Shown in pieces: positions 29,016-38,300 of a DNA stretch of 64,000 nucleotides. A program made the position numbers and the translations under genes. The notes below the pieces were generated by a model. It was not told where the DNA came from, did no database searches, and worked only from the letters and a program-made list of their open reading frames with translations. The stretch spans positions 1-64,000 of the forward strand of contig NZ_FMDF01000179.1 in assembly GCF_900091955.1 (NCBI RefSeq). Direction: 5' to 3'. Position 1 is the stretch's first letter. Each line of letters opens with the position of its first letter. The stretch comes from Streptomyces sp. Ncost-T10-10d (GTDB lineage: Bacteria; Actinomycetota; Actinomycetes; Streptomycetales; Streptomycetaceae).

Positions 29016-29771
29016 ATGAGCGCATACGCGGCGCTGAGCCAGGCCGGATACCGGGCCTACACGCGCGACAGGACCACCCTCTTCTTCACCTTCGCCTTCC
29101 CGCTCATCTTCCTGGTCGTCTTCGGACTGATCTTCCACGGCCAGACGGTCGAGGAGAGCGGCAAGCCGTACATCAACTACATCGCTCCCGGCGTCCTGTC
29201 GTGGGGCGTCGGCAACGCCGCCGTGTTCGGGGTCGGATTCGTCCTCATGCAGTGGCGGCGCGACGACATCCTGCGCCTCATCCGGATGACCCCGACGCCG
29301 GTCTCCGCCGTCCTCGCCTCCCGCTACGTCCTGGCGCTGGGCATCGGCGCGGTACAGACCGCGCTCTTCGTCGCCGTGGCCCTGCTGCCCTCGTTCGGCC
29401 TTCGACTGGACGGCCGCTGGCCGCTCGCCCTGCCGGTGCTGGTCATCGGCATCACCGCGTTCCTCGCGATGGGCGTCATCGTCGGCAGTTACGCGAAGAC
29501 ACCGGAAGCCGTCGCCGCCGTGGCCAACTGCCTGATGATCCCCATGGCGTTCCTGTCCGGTTCGTTCTTCCCGCTGGACGCCATGCCGTCCTGGATGCAG
29601 AACCTCTCCCGCGTACTGCCGCTGCGTTACCTCAACGACGGGATCTCCGGGGCCCTCACCGGTGACGGCACCACCGCAGACATCGGCCTGTCCTGCGCGG
29701 TGCTCGCCGGCTTCGCCGTCGTCCTCTGCGCGATCGCGCTCAAGACCTTCCGCTGGAGCGACAAATCATGA
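29016..29771 (+). CDS. ABC-2 type exporter permease
   Basis: The 251-residue protein has six membrane helices and the ABC-2 signature near the end (MAFLSGSFFPLDAMPSWMQNLSRVLPLRYLNDG). It pairs with the preceding ATPase after 65 bp, and its stop overlaps the start of the second YcaO gene as ATGA. This coupling ties transport and biosynthesis into one operon. Likely roles are export of the product or immunity. Confidence 0.9.
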   Translation: MSAYAALSQAGYRAYTRDRTTLFFTFAFPLIFLVVFGLIFHGQTVEESGKPYINYIAPGVLSWGVGNAAVFGVGFVLMQWRRDDILRLIRMTPTPVSAVLASRYVLALGIGAVQTALFVAVALLPSFGLRLDGRWPLALPVLVIGITAFLAMGVIVGSYAKTPEAVAAVANCLMIPMAFLSGSFFPLDAMPSWMQNLSRVLPLRYLNDGISGALTGDGTTADIGLSCAVLAGFAVVLCAIALKTFRWSDKS

Positions 29772-31735
29772 CGACCGACACCGGCACCCCACCCGTGCGC
29801 GGCGAGAGTCCGCTGGAAGCAGCCCGCGCCGACCTCCAGCAGGAACTGGCCACCCGGTACGCGAGGTTGTCCGCACCGTCGGCACTTCCCGCCCCGCTCG
29901 TCGTCCCCCTCGGCGCGGCCGACACCCTCGGCTTCGGCCGCCCCGACCCGTACGCGGACACCCGTCCCGCCGCCAACGTCCAGCTCACGTCACGGGCCGT
30001 GCTGATCGGCCCCTGGGGTGGCGAGCCCGGCACCACAGCCTGTGGACAGTGCCTGGCCATGCGCTGGCAGCGGCTGCGCAGCCGCTCGGAGCGCGAGGCA
30101 CTGGAACTCGGCAGCGCACCGCACGGCGCCGTCCACTGGCCGGTCCTCACCGACTACGCGGTCGACGCCGTCTGGGCCCTCTACCGTGCCGCACTGGGCG
30201 GCGGCCACGACACCCCCGACGCGACCCCCGCCGACCGCCCCCTGCCCCGGGTCACCCGGACCGACCTGGTGACCCTCGCCACCGCGACGTTCCCGCTCCT
30301 GCCCGAACCCCTCTGCCCCTCCTGCGTCCAGGAGGTCCCCGACACCGCCGCCTCGGCCCGTATGGTCCTGCGCCCGGCCCCCAAACCGGACCCGGACGGC
30401 TACCGGCTGCGCTCCCTCGCCTCCTACCCCCTGCCGACCGCGGCCCTCGCCAACCCGGTGTGCGGCACCCTCGGCTCCGACACCTGGATCAACCCGACGT
30501 CCACCACGACGGCACCGGTCGCGGGCACCCATTTCGTACGGGGCTACGCCGGCCTCAACGACGTCACGTGGAGCGGCCAGGCCAACAGCTACGACACCAG
30601 CCGCACCCTCGCCCACCTGGAGGGCCTGGAGCGGTACGCGGGCACCACGCGCAGACGTGGCACCTCACCCGTCGTCGGCGCCTACTCCGACCTGGCCGAC
30701 CGTGCGCTCAACCCCGCCGACTGCGGTTTCTACGCCCCCGAGACCTACGCGAGCGATCCCATGGTCTCCCCGTTCGACCCGGACCGGACCATCCCCTGGG
30801 TGTGGGGCCACTCCCTGCGCGACGACCGCCCCGTCCTCGTACCCGCCAGGCTCGCCCACTACAGCGCCGGGGTCGAGGCCGACAACTTCGTCTTCGAATG
30901 CTCCAACGGCTGTGCCACCGGCGGCAGCCTGGAGGAGGCGATCTTCTTCGGGCTCCTTGAGATCGTCGAGCGGGACGCCTTCCTCCTGGCCTGGTACGGC
31001 CGTGTCCCCCTCACCGCGATCGATCTCGGGACCTGCCGCTCCCCGGCCATCCGCACGATGACCGACCGGGCCGCGCTGCACGGCTACGACGTCCATGCCT
31101 TCGATACACGGATGGACCTGGCCGTCCCGGTGGTCACGGCCCTCGCGGTACGCAGGGACGGCGGGTACGGGACGCTGTCGTTCGCCGCCGCCGCCGGATT
31201 CGACCCGGAAGTCACCGTCGAGTCGGCCCTGTCCGAAGTCCTCACGTACATTCCGCACCTGCCCGGCCAGGTTGCCGAGCGCCACGGCGAACTCGTCGCC
31301 ATGGCACAGGACTTCACTCTCGTACGGCATCTGAAGGACCACGCCCAGCTCTACGGGCTGCCCGCGATGACCGAGCACGCGAAGGAGTACCTGGACCCCG
31401 TTGCCGTACACCCGCTGGCCGACACCTTCGCCGAATGGGAGCCGCAGCGCCCCCGCACCGGAGACCTGCTGGACGACCTGAACCTGCTGCGCGACCAGCT
31501 CACCGCCGCCGGGCACGATGTCATCGCGGTCGACCAGACCACCCCCGAACAGCGCCGGATGGGCCTGCACACCGTCGCCACCCTCGTTCCCGGCTTCCTG
31601 CCGCTGGACTTCGGCTGGACACGGCAGCGCGCCCTCCTGATGCCCAGGCTGCGGACCGCGCTGCGGGCGGCGGGGCGGCGGAGTGACGATCTTCCGGAAT
31701 CCGCGATCAAGTGCGTCCCGCACCCCTTCCCGTGA
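29768..31735 (+). CDS. YcaO-domain azoline cyclodehydratase, copy 2
   Basis: The 655-residue protein has the same architecture as the first YcaO: an N-terminal domain with two CxxC pairs (CGQC, CPSC), the YcaO block NGCATGGSLEEAIFFGLLEI then VERDAFLLAWYG, the conserved LDFGWTRQRALLM segment and the terminal PHPFP. The two copies differ throughout, so this is an old paralogue and not a recent duplication. A second complete cyclodehydratase may act on Ser or Thr where the first acts on Cys, or on a different core region. It is the last gene of the operon, followed by the hairpin at 31750-31800. Confidence 0.92.
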   Translation: MTTDTGTPPVRGESPLEAARADLQQELATRYARLSAPSALPAPLVVPLGAADTLGFGRPDPYADTRPAANVQLTSRAVLIGPWGGEPGTTACGQCLAMRWQRLRSRSEREALELGSAPHGAVHWPVLTDYAVDAVWALYRAALGGGHDTPDATPADRPLPRVTRTDLVTLATATFPLLPEPLCPSCVQEVPDTAASARMVLRPAPKPDPDGYRLRSLASYPLPTAALANPVCGTLGSDTWINPTSTTTAPVAGTHFVRGYAGLNDVTWSGQANSYDTSRTLAHLEGLERYAGTTRRRGTSPVVGAYSDLADRALNPADCGFYAPETYASDPMVSPFDPDRTIPWVWGHSLRDDRPVLVPARLAHYSAGVEADNFVFECSNGCATGGSLEEAIFFGLLEIVERDAFLLAWYGRVPLTAIDLGTCRSPAIRTMTDRAALHGYDVHAFDTRMDLAVPVVTALAVRRDGGYGTLSFAAAAGFDPEVTVESALSEVLTYIPHLPGQVAERHGELVAMAQDFTLVRHLKDHAQLYGLPAMTEHAKEYLDPVAVHPLADTFAEWEPQRPRTGDLLDDLNLLRDQLTAAGHDVIAVDQTTPEQRRMGLHTVATLVPGFLPLDFGWTRQRALLMPRLRTALRAAGRRSDDLPESAIKCVPHPFP

Positions 31736-31749
31736 CCGGTGCCGGCGCG

Positions 31750-31800
31750 ACGTCCGCAAGCCCCCTTCGCGTTCGCTCCGCGAAGAGGGCTTGTGGACGT
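31750..31800. terminator. Bidirectional terminator between YcaO-2 and precursor genes
   Basis: A 22-bp arm at 31750-31771 pairs with 31779-31800 with two mismatches around a 7-nt loop. It sits between the stops of two convergent genes and can terminate transcription from both sides. Confidence 0.85.
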
Positions 31801-31818
31801 GCGCGAGGTGCGACCGGG

Positions 31819-31995
31819 TCAGGCGCAGCAGGAGGTGGTGCTGGTGGTGCTGGAGCAGGTCGACGTCGAGGAGCAGGACGTCGAACCGGCGAGCACGACC
31901 TCCGCGGCGTCGGAGTAGTCCGAGATCTCGAAGGTCTCCGACTCCAGCTCCAGGATCTCGTCGGCGAGGGTGGCGAGCTCGGTCTTCGGGGCCAT
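31819..31995 (-). CDS. RiPP precursor peptide (thiopeptide-like leader, Ser/Thr/Cys-only core)
   Basis: The 58-codon gene starts at ATG 31995 with AAGGGAGA 5 bp upstream and ends TGA at 31819-31821. Leader residues 1-37 are acidic and helical; ELESETFEISDYSD (17-30) matches the LEISDYMD-type recognition motif of thiopeptide leaders such as thiostrepton. It ends VVLAG. The core, from S38, reads STSCSSTSTC and continues SSTTSTTSCCA to A58: nine Ser, seven Thr, four Cys and one Ala. Every residue but the last is a substrate for cyclodehydratases or LanB. The gene converges on the biosynthetic operon. The exact leader/core boundary (after G37) is inferred. I do not recognise a characterised product with this core. 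Confidence 0.9.
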   Translation of the reverse strand: MAPKTELATLADEILELESETFEISDYSDAAEVVLAGSTSCSSTSTCSSTTSTTSCCA

Positions 31996-32210
31996 GGTGT
32001 TCTCCCTTGGGTCACGGGGATCGGCCGGCCGGTCCGGCGCTGTTCCCCTGCGCTGATGCCATTGCAGCGGGGGCCGCTGTCACATCGGCCGCGCTTTCGC
32101 TGTCAGATCGCTGGCACCCCATGACAGCGGAACGCCGAATTCCTGAAGCCGGGGCGGCGCAGGCTCACGGACAGGACCCAATCCCGCCCAGCGGAACGAG
32201 GTGAGATGAC
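31996..32210. promoter_or_regulatory. Divergent control region of precursor and M20 genes with CGCTGTCA repeats
   Basis: The octamer CGCTGTCA occurs twice directly (starting at 32075 and 32098, within CGCTGTCAnATCG, 23 bp apart) and once inverted (TGACAGCG within 32121-32130). Three copies in 56 bp between divergent cluster genes suggest an operator. SARP activators bind direct repeats, and the cluster encodes both a SARP and a LuxR-type protein, so either could bind. I could not place confident -10/-35 boxes. Confidence 0.5.
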
Positions 32211-33512
32211 ATGAAGGAGACCCCCGCCCCACCCGAAACCCCGCCCCCACCCACGCCTCCGCCCTCGTCCTCACCGCCCCTCTCGCCCCCGGCCGTCGCG
32301 CGGGCGGCCCTGCGCCAGGCGCTCGAGCTCTACCTCGATGTCCATGCCCACCCGGAGCTCTCCGGGTCCGAGCAGCGCACCGCCGACCGGCTCGCCGCCC
32401 GGCTGGAGGCGAGTGGCTGCACGGTCACCCGGAAGGTCGGCGGCGGTCACGGACTCGTGGGCGTTCTGCGCAACGGGCCCGGCCCGACCGTCATGCTCCG
32501 CACCGAACTCGACGCGCTCCCGGTCACCGAACGCACCGGCCTCGCCTACGCGAGCACCGTGCCCGGCGTGATGCACGCCTGCGGACACGACCTGCATCTC
32601 GCCGCGGTCGCCGGAGCGGTGGCCGAACTCTCGCGGGCACGCTCCGCATGGAGCGGCACCGTCCTGGTCGCGGGCCAGCCCGCCGAGGAGACCCTGACCG
32701 GGGCGCGGGCGATGCTGGCGGACGGGCTGTACGAGCGGTTCGGCACTCCGGACGTCGTCCTCGCCCAGCACGCCTCGCCGGCACCTGCCGGTACCCTCGC
32801 GCACGCCGCGGACTTCCGTTCCCCGTTGATGGCGGCCAGTACGGCGGTGGATGTCACCCTGTACGGTCGCGGCGGCCATGCGGGCACCCCGCACCTCACC
32901 GTCGACCCGGTCCTCGCGGCGGCGGCTGCCGTCCTGCGGCTCCAGTCCGTCGTGTCGCGGGAGACCGCACCGGCCGAGCAGGCGGTGCTGAGCGTCGGCA
33001 TGCTGAGAGCCGGGGAGCGTGGCAACGTGATCCCGGACATGGCCGAACTCGCCCTGTGCATGAGGGCGTTGTCCGAGCCGGTGCTCGACCGGATGACGGC
33101 CGCCGCGCTGCGGATCGTGACCGCCGAATGCGCGGCGTCCGGCTGTCCGCAGAATCCGGACTTCACCGTCACCGCGCGCTCGCCCGCACTGCTGACCGAC
33201 GCCGCCGCCACCGCATCCGTACGCGCGGTGCACGAGGCGTTGTTCGGACCGGAGCGGGTGACGGACTGCGGCCCTCTCACGGCCACCGAGGACTTCTCGT
33301 GGTTCGGCTCCCAGGGCGTGGCGACGGTGTACTGGATGCTCGGCGTGACCGGGGTGCGGCAGTGGCGCACCGCCCGGGACGGCGGACCGCACGTACCGCC
33401 CAACCATGCGCCGGAGTTCGCCCCGGACGTCCGTACCGCTCTGCCGGCCGGGATCGCGGCGATGGCATCGGCTGCCAGACATGTGCTGGCCCCGGAAGGG
33501 GGCGCGCCATGA
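32211..33512 (+). CDS. M20-family metallopeptidase/amidohydrolase
   Basis: The 433-residue protein begins with a Pro-rich stretch of about 30 residues and then shows the M20 dinuclear-zinc amidohydrolase pattern: DVHAHPELSGSE, MLRTELDALPV, MHACGHDLHLAA, GQPAEET, a dimerisation lid (RGGHAGTPH) and ATEDFSWFG near the end. GAGGTGAG precedes the ATG. Its position next to the precursor gene suggests a cluster role such as trimming the N-terminal residues or releasing an acyl or amino acid group, but substrates of this family are broad. It overlaps the next gene as ATGA. Confidence 0.82.
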   Translation: MKETPAPPETPPPPTPPPSSSPPLSPPAVARAALRQALELYLDVHAHPELSGSEQRTADRLAARLEASGCTVTRKVGGGHGLVGVLRNGPGPTVMLRTELDALPVTERTGLAYASTVPGVMHACGHDLHLAAVAGAVAELSRARSAWSGTVLVAGQPAEETLTGARAMLADGLYERFGTPDVVLAQHASPAPAGTLAHAADFRSPLMAASTAVDVTLYGRGGHAGTPHLTVDPVLAAAAAVLRLQSVVSRETAPAEQAVLSVGMLRAGERGNVIPDMAELALCMRALSEPVLDRMTAAALRIVTAECAASGCPQNPDFTVTARSPALLTDAAATASVRAVHEALFGPERVTDCGPLTATEDFSWFGSQGVATVYWMLGVTGVRQWRTARDGGPHVPPNHAPEFAPDVRTALPAGIAAMASAARHVLAPEGGAP

Positions 33513-33784
33513 CCCGCCCCGGCAGGGAGGCCGTCCACGCCGTCGGCCATGTCGACATGGTCACCGTCCGCCGGGACAGCACCGCCCCGACGGGCGAGAC
33601 CACCGTCGTACGCCTGTTGAGTCTGCTCCCCGCCCACTGGACCTGTATCCCGCGTTTTGTGGGCCCCGACCGGATCGCCCTGCGCATCGCCCTGAACCCC
33701 ACCGTCGACCGGCAGACGGTCCGTCGTGCCGTCTCCCGTGCCCTCGCCGACCGGGCACTGGAGGGCTGGGCGGAGGAGCGGTGA
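33509..33784 (+). CDS. Small protein of unknown function in the RiPP cluster
   Basis: The 91-residue product overlaps the M20 gene by 4 bp and is therefore probably co-translated with it. It contains VDMVTVRRDSTAPTGETTVVRLLSLLP and ends in a helical, charged stretch (RRAVSRALADRALEGWAEER). There is no signal peptide, membrane helix or Cys motif. I do not recognise the family; the coupling suggests a partner or modulator of the peptidase. Confidence 0.65.
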   Translation: MTRPGREAVHAVGHVDMVTVRRDSTAPTGETTVVRLLSLLPAHWTCIPRFVGPDRIALRIALNPTVDRQTVRRAVSRALADRALEGWAEER

Positions 33785-33796
33785 GGGCGCGGCGGT

Positions 33797-33854
33797 GCGG
33801 GTCGGGACGCGAGTCCGGGCGGAGCCCCGGCCGCGGGGCCGGAACCGGACCCGC
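33797..33854. terminator. Probable bidirectional terminator
   Basis: An outer GCGGGTC/GACCCGC pairing encloses a 6-bp GCCCCG/CGGGGC hairpin (33824-33839). It lies between the convergent 91-residue protein gene and the LuxR-type regulator gene. Confidence 0.45.
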
Positions 33855-33882
33855 GCGGGGGCGGGCCGGCCCGTGTCCCGCA

Positions 33883-34905
33883 TCAGATCCAGCCGCGCTC
33901 GCGGGCCAGCAGCGCCGCCTGGGCCCGGCTCGCCGCGCCGAGCTTCTGCATCAGATCGGCGACGTAGCGCCGGTACGTCCGCACCGAGACACCCAGCTCC
34001 CGGGCGCCGGCCTCGTCCTTGCCCACGGTGCACATCGACACCAGCACCCGCCGCTCGGTCTCCGAAAGGCCGGTGTCCGACGCCCCGGTGTCCTCGCCGC
34101 TCGCCTGCGACAGATCGTCCGCCTGGTCCCAGATCTTCTCGAAGAGAGCGATGATGTTGGAGACCAGACCGCTCCGGTGGGCGAGCAGCGCACCGCGCGA
34201 GGTGTTGCGCGGATCGAGCGGCACGAGCGCGGCCTTGCGGTCGTACACCAACAGCCGTTCCGCGGTGTGCGCCGTCACCCGGATCGAGGCCCCGTGCTCG
34301 GCCAGTTCCCGCAGATAGGCGGCAGTCGCCGGATCCCGCAGCGCGGCCTGTGCGACGACATTCCGGATCCGCACGCCGCGCCGCAGACATCGCAGGTCCA
34401 GCGGGCGCGAGCGGGCGATGTTCTCGGGCGACAGTTTTGTGTACGGCTCCACGGAGAGGATCTCGTCCCGGGCGAAGAACGCGAGGTCGTCGATCCGGTT
34501 GCGGATCTGCGCGAGCCCCTCCAGTTGCTCGATGCCCGGTGGAGGGGGTCTTCGCGCCCCCTGCTCCGCGCGTAGACCGTCGATGACATGGCGGGACCGG
34601 GTGACGCGCTGCAGCTCCTGGTGGAGGGAGTGCAGACGTAAGTCGATCAGCCGGGCCAGCGCGACTTCGGGGTCCGTCGGAAAAATGCGCAGGTCGGAGC
34701 CCTCGGGATGGAGCAGGCCGAGCTCCTGGAGCCGGGCGATGCACGAGCGCGCGACCCGCGGGTCGGTGTGCAGCAGGAGGTGCAGGTCGTCGGTGGCGGT
34801 GCCGGGGTTGCGCAGGAAATGCCGGTAGACCTCTTCCTCGGTCTCCGAGACTCCGAATATGGACATCTCGTTCTCGCCCACGTGTGCCCCCGCTGCCTGG
34901 TCCAT
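33883..34905 (-). CDS. LuxR-type regulator with TrmB-like N-terminal winged helix
   Basis: The protein of about 340 residues has an N-terminal winged-helix segment (SETEEEVYRHFLRNPGTATDDLHLLLHTD), a central region of unknown ligand, and a C-terminal GerE/LuxR DNA-binding domain (LSETERRVLVSMCTVGKDEAGARELGVSVRTYRRYVADLMQKLG). GGAGGTG lies 11 bp before the ATG at 34905; the ATG at 34866 (MSIFGVSE) is an alternative with a weaker site. The open frame to 35202 has no support. By position it ends the RiPP cluster and may be a second pathway regulator. Confidence 0.78.
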   Translation of the reverse strand: MDQAAGAHVGENEMSIFGVSETEEEVYRHFLRNPGTATDDLHLLLHTDPRVARSCIARLQELGLLHPEGSDLRIFPTDPEVALARLIDLRLHSLHQELQRVTRSRHVIDGLRAEQGARRPPPPGIEQLEGLAQIRNRIDDLAFFARDEILSVEPYTKLSPENIARSRPLDLRCLRRGVRIRNVVAQAALRDPATAAYLRELAEHGASIRVTAHTAERLLVYDRKAALVPLDPRNTSRGALLAHRSGLVSNIIALFEKIWDQADDLSQASGEDTGASDTGLSETERRVLVSMCTVGKDEAGARELGVSVRTYRRYVADLMQKLGAASRAQAALLARERGWI

Positions 34906-35356
34906 GCGCGGCCGCGCACCTCCGGGGATAGCCCGTGAGCGCGGGTCGACGGCTGCCGTACTCACTGCCCGTGCAACTGTTTGTGGAATCTTCGGCCAAA
35001 GCGTAGACGCTGGGATTGTTTCTGTGACGATCCCGGACGCAACTGTGTGCGATACGGAGATGAACGGTGTGTGGTCCGCGACGAGCGGCGCCCGGCGCAC
35101 GACGGGCGGCACCGACCGGAATTCCGGCCGGCAGCCGGGCCATCGGGAATCCGGGCGGACCCGCGGACCCGCCCACTGCCGGCCGTCGGAATCAGGCCGC
35201 ACACCTCCTGCCCCGGGCGATTGCGCACGCGGCTGTCACACGGGAGTCGTACGCTGGGAAGCCCCCGGCCCGTGAGACGTGTCGGGTCCTTCGCGTTGCC
35301 CCCTGGCAGCAGCCGGCTGTCAGACCTCGCCCTCGTTACCCGGACGGAAGCCCTTC
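34906..35356. other. Divergent promoter region between the LuxR-type gene and mfd
   Basis: I see no gene in these 451 bp. GGCTGTCA occurs at 35231-35238 and again at 35315-35322, sharing GCTGTCA with the repeats upstream of the precursor gene. This may be chance, or a wider operator for the cluster's regulators. Confidence 0.35.
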
Positions 35357-38300
35357 ATGAGCCTGCACGGCCTGCTGGATGTCGTCGTACGTGATCCGGC
35401 ACTCTCCGAAGCGGTGAAGGCCGCCACCGACGGCCACCGGATGCACGTCGACCTCGTCGGTCCGCCCGCTGCCCGCCCCTTCGCGGTGGCGGCGCTGGCC
35501 CGTGAGGCCGGGCGGACCGTGCTCGCCGTCACCGCGACCGGCCGGGAGGCGGAGGACCTGGCGGCCGCGCTGCGCACCCTGCTGCCGCCGGACACGATCG
35601 CCGAGTTCCCGTCCTGGGAGACCCTGCCGCACGAGCGGCTCTCGCCCCGCTCCGACACCGTGGGCCGCCGCCTCGCCGTGCTGCGGCGCCTGGCGCACCC
35701 GCGGAAGGACGACCCGGAGACCGGCCCGGTCAAGGTCGTCGTCGCACCGGTCCGCTCCGTGCTCCAGCCGCAGGTCAAGGGGCTCGGCGACCTGGAACCC
35801 GTAGCGCTGCGCATCGGACAGAGCGCCGACCTCGGCAAGACGGTCGACGCGCTCGCGGCAGCCGCGTACTCCAGGGTCGAACTGGTCGAGAAGCGCGGCG
35901 AGTTCGCCGTGCGCGGCGGCATCCTGGATGTCTTCCCGCCGACCGAGGAGCACCCCCTTCGAGTGGAGTTCTGGGGCGACGACGTCGAGGAGATCCGCTA
36001 CTTCAAGATCGCCGACCAGCGGTCGCTGGAGATCGCCCCGCACGGGCTGTGGGCGCCGCCCTGCCGCGAGCTGCTGCTGACCGACGAGGTGCGCGAGCGC
36101 GCCGCGGCCCTCGCCGAACTCCACCCGGAGCTGGGTGAACTGCTCGGCAGGATCGCCGAGGGGATCGCGGTGGAGGGCATGGAGTCCCTCGCGCCGGTTC
36201 TCGTCGACGACATGGAGCTGCTGCTCGACGTGTTGCCCAAGGGCTCGATGGCGCTGGTCTGCGACCCGGAGCGGGTCCGGACCAGGGCGGCCGACCTGGT
36301 CGCCACCAGCCAGGAGTTCCTCCAGGCGTCCTGGGCGGCCAGCGCGGGCGGCGGTGAGGCCCCGATCGATGTCGGCGCGGCCTCCCTGTGGGGCATCGCG
36401 GATGTCCGTGACCGGGCCCGCGAGCTGGAGATGATGTGGTGGTCGGTCTCCCCGTTCGCCGCGGACGACGAGCTCGACGAGGACACTCTCAAGCTCACGA
36501 TGCACGCCCCGGAGTCGTACCGCGGAGACACCGCCCGCGCGCTCGCCGACACCAAGGGCTGGATCGCCGACGGCTGGCGCACGGTGTACGTCACCGAGGG
36601 CCAGGGGCTCGCCTCCCGTACCGTCGAGGTGCTGAGCGGCGAGGGCATCGCGGCCCGCCTGGACCCCGACCTGGCGGAGATCTCCCCGTCGCTGGTCCAC
36701 GTCTCCTGCGGCGCGATCGACCAAGGCTTCGTCGACCCGGCGCTCAAGCTCGCCGTGCTCACGGAGACGGATCTGACCGGCCAGCGCACCGCCACCAAGG
36801 ACCTGGGCCGGATGCCGGCCCGCCGCCGCAAGACGATCGATCCGCTGACGCTGGAGACCGGCGACTACATCGTCCACGAACAGCACGGTGTGGGCCGCTA
36901 CATCGAAATGGTGCAGCGCACCGTGCAGGGCGCCACCCGCGAGTACCTCCTCGTCGAGTACGCCCCCGCCAAGCGCGGCCAGCCCGGCGACCGCCTCTAC
37001 ATCCCGACCGACCAGTTGGAACAGGTCACCAAGTACGTCGGCGGCGAGGCGCCCACCCTGCACCGGCTCGGCGGCGCCGACTGGACCAAGACCAAGGCGC
37101 GCGCCAAGAAGGCCGTCAAGGAGATCGCCGCCGACCTGATCAAGCTCTACTCGGCGCGGATGGCGGCCCCCGGCCATGTCTTCGGCCCCGACACCCCGTG
37201 GCAGCGCGAACTGGAGGACGCCTTCCCGTACGCGGAGACGCCCGACCAGCTCACCACCATCGCCGAGGTCAAGGAGGACATGGAGAAGTCCGTCCCGATG
37301 GACCGGCTGATCTGCGGCGACGTCGGCTACGGCAAGACGGAGATCGCGGTACGGGCGGCCTTCAAGGCGGTCCAGGACGGCAAGCAGGTCGCCGTCCTCG
37401 TGCCCACGACCCTCCTGGTCCAGCAGCACCACGGCACGTTCACCGAGCGCTACTCCCAATTCCCGGTCAACGTAAGGGCGCTGAGCCGCTTCCAGTCCGA
37501 GTCCGAGTCCAAGTCGACCCTGGAAGGGCTCCGCGAGGGCTCCGTCGACCTGGTCATCGGCACCCACCGCCTCTTCTCCTCCGAGACGAAGTTCAAGGAC
37601 CTGGGCCTGGTCATCGTCGACGAGGAACAGCGCTTCGGCGTCGAGCACAAGGAGCAGCTGAAGAAGCTCCGCGCCAACGTGGACGTCCTCACCATGTCCG
37701 CGACGCCCATCCCCCGTACGCTCGAAATGGCCGTGACGGGCATCCGCGAGATGTCCACGATCACCACGCCCCCCGAGGAGCGCCACCCGGTCCTCACCTT
37801 CGTCGGCCCGTACGAGGAGAAGCAGATCGGTGCGGCGATCCGCCGCGAACTGCTCCGCGAGGGCCAGGCGTTCTACATCCACAACCGCGTCGAGTCGATC
37901 GACCGCGCCGCCGCGCGCCTGCGCGAGATCGTCCCCGAGGCGAGGATCGCGACCGCCCACGGCCAGATGTCCGAACAGGCCCTGGAACAGGTGGTGGTGG
38001 ACTTCTGGGAGAAGAAGTTCGACGTCCTGGTCTCCACGACGATCGTCGAGTCCGGCATCGACATCTCCAACGCCAACACCCTGATCGTGGAGCGCGGCGA
38101 CAACTTCGGCCTCTCCCAGCTCCACCAGCTGCGCGGCCGCGTGGGCCGTGGCAGGGAACGCGGCTACGCGTACTTCCTCTACCCCCCGGAGAAGCCGCTC
38201 ACCGAAACGGCCCACGAGCGTCTGGCCACGATCGCCCAGCACACCGAGATGGGCGCTGGCATGTACGTAGCGATGAAGGACCTCGAAATCCGGGGCGCCG

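Noticed and set aside
15333..33784. Calling the cluster a standard thiopeptide cluster
   Set aside because: The leader resembles thiopeptide leaders, but only one SpaB_C-type protein is present and the core is longer and restricted to Ser/Thr/Cys, so a pyridine macrocycle is not supported.
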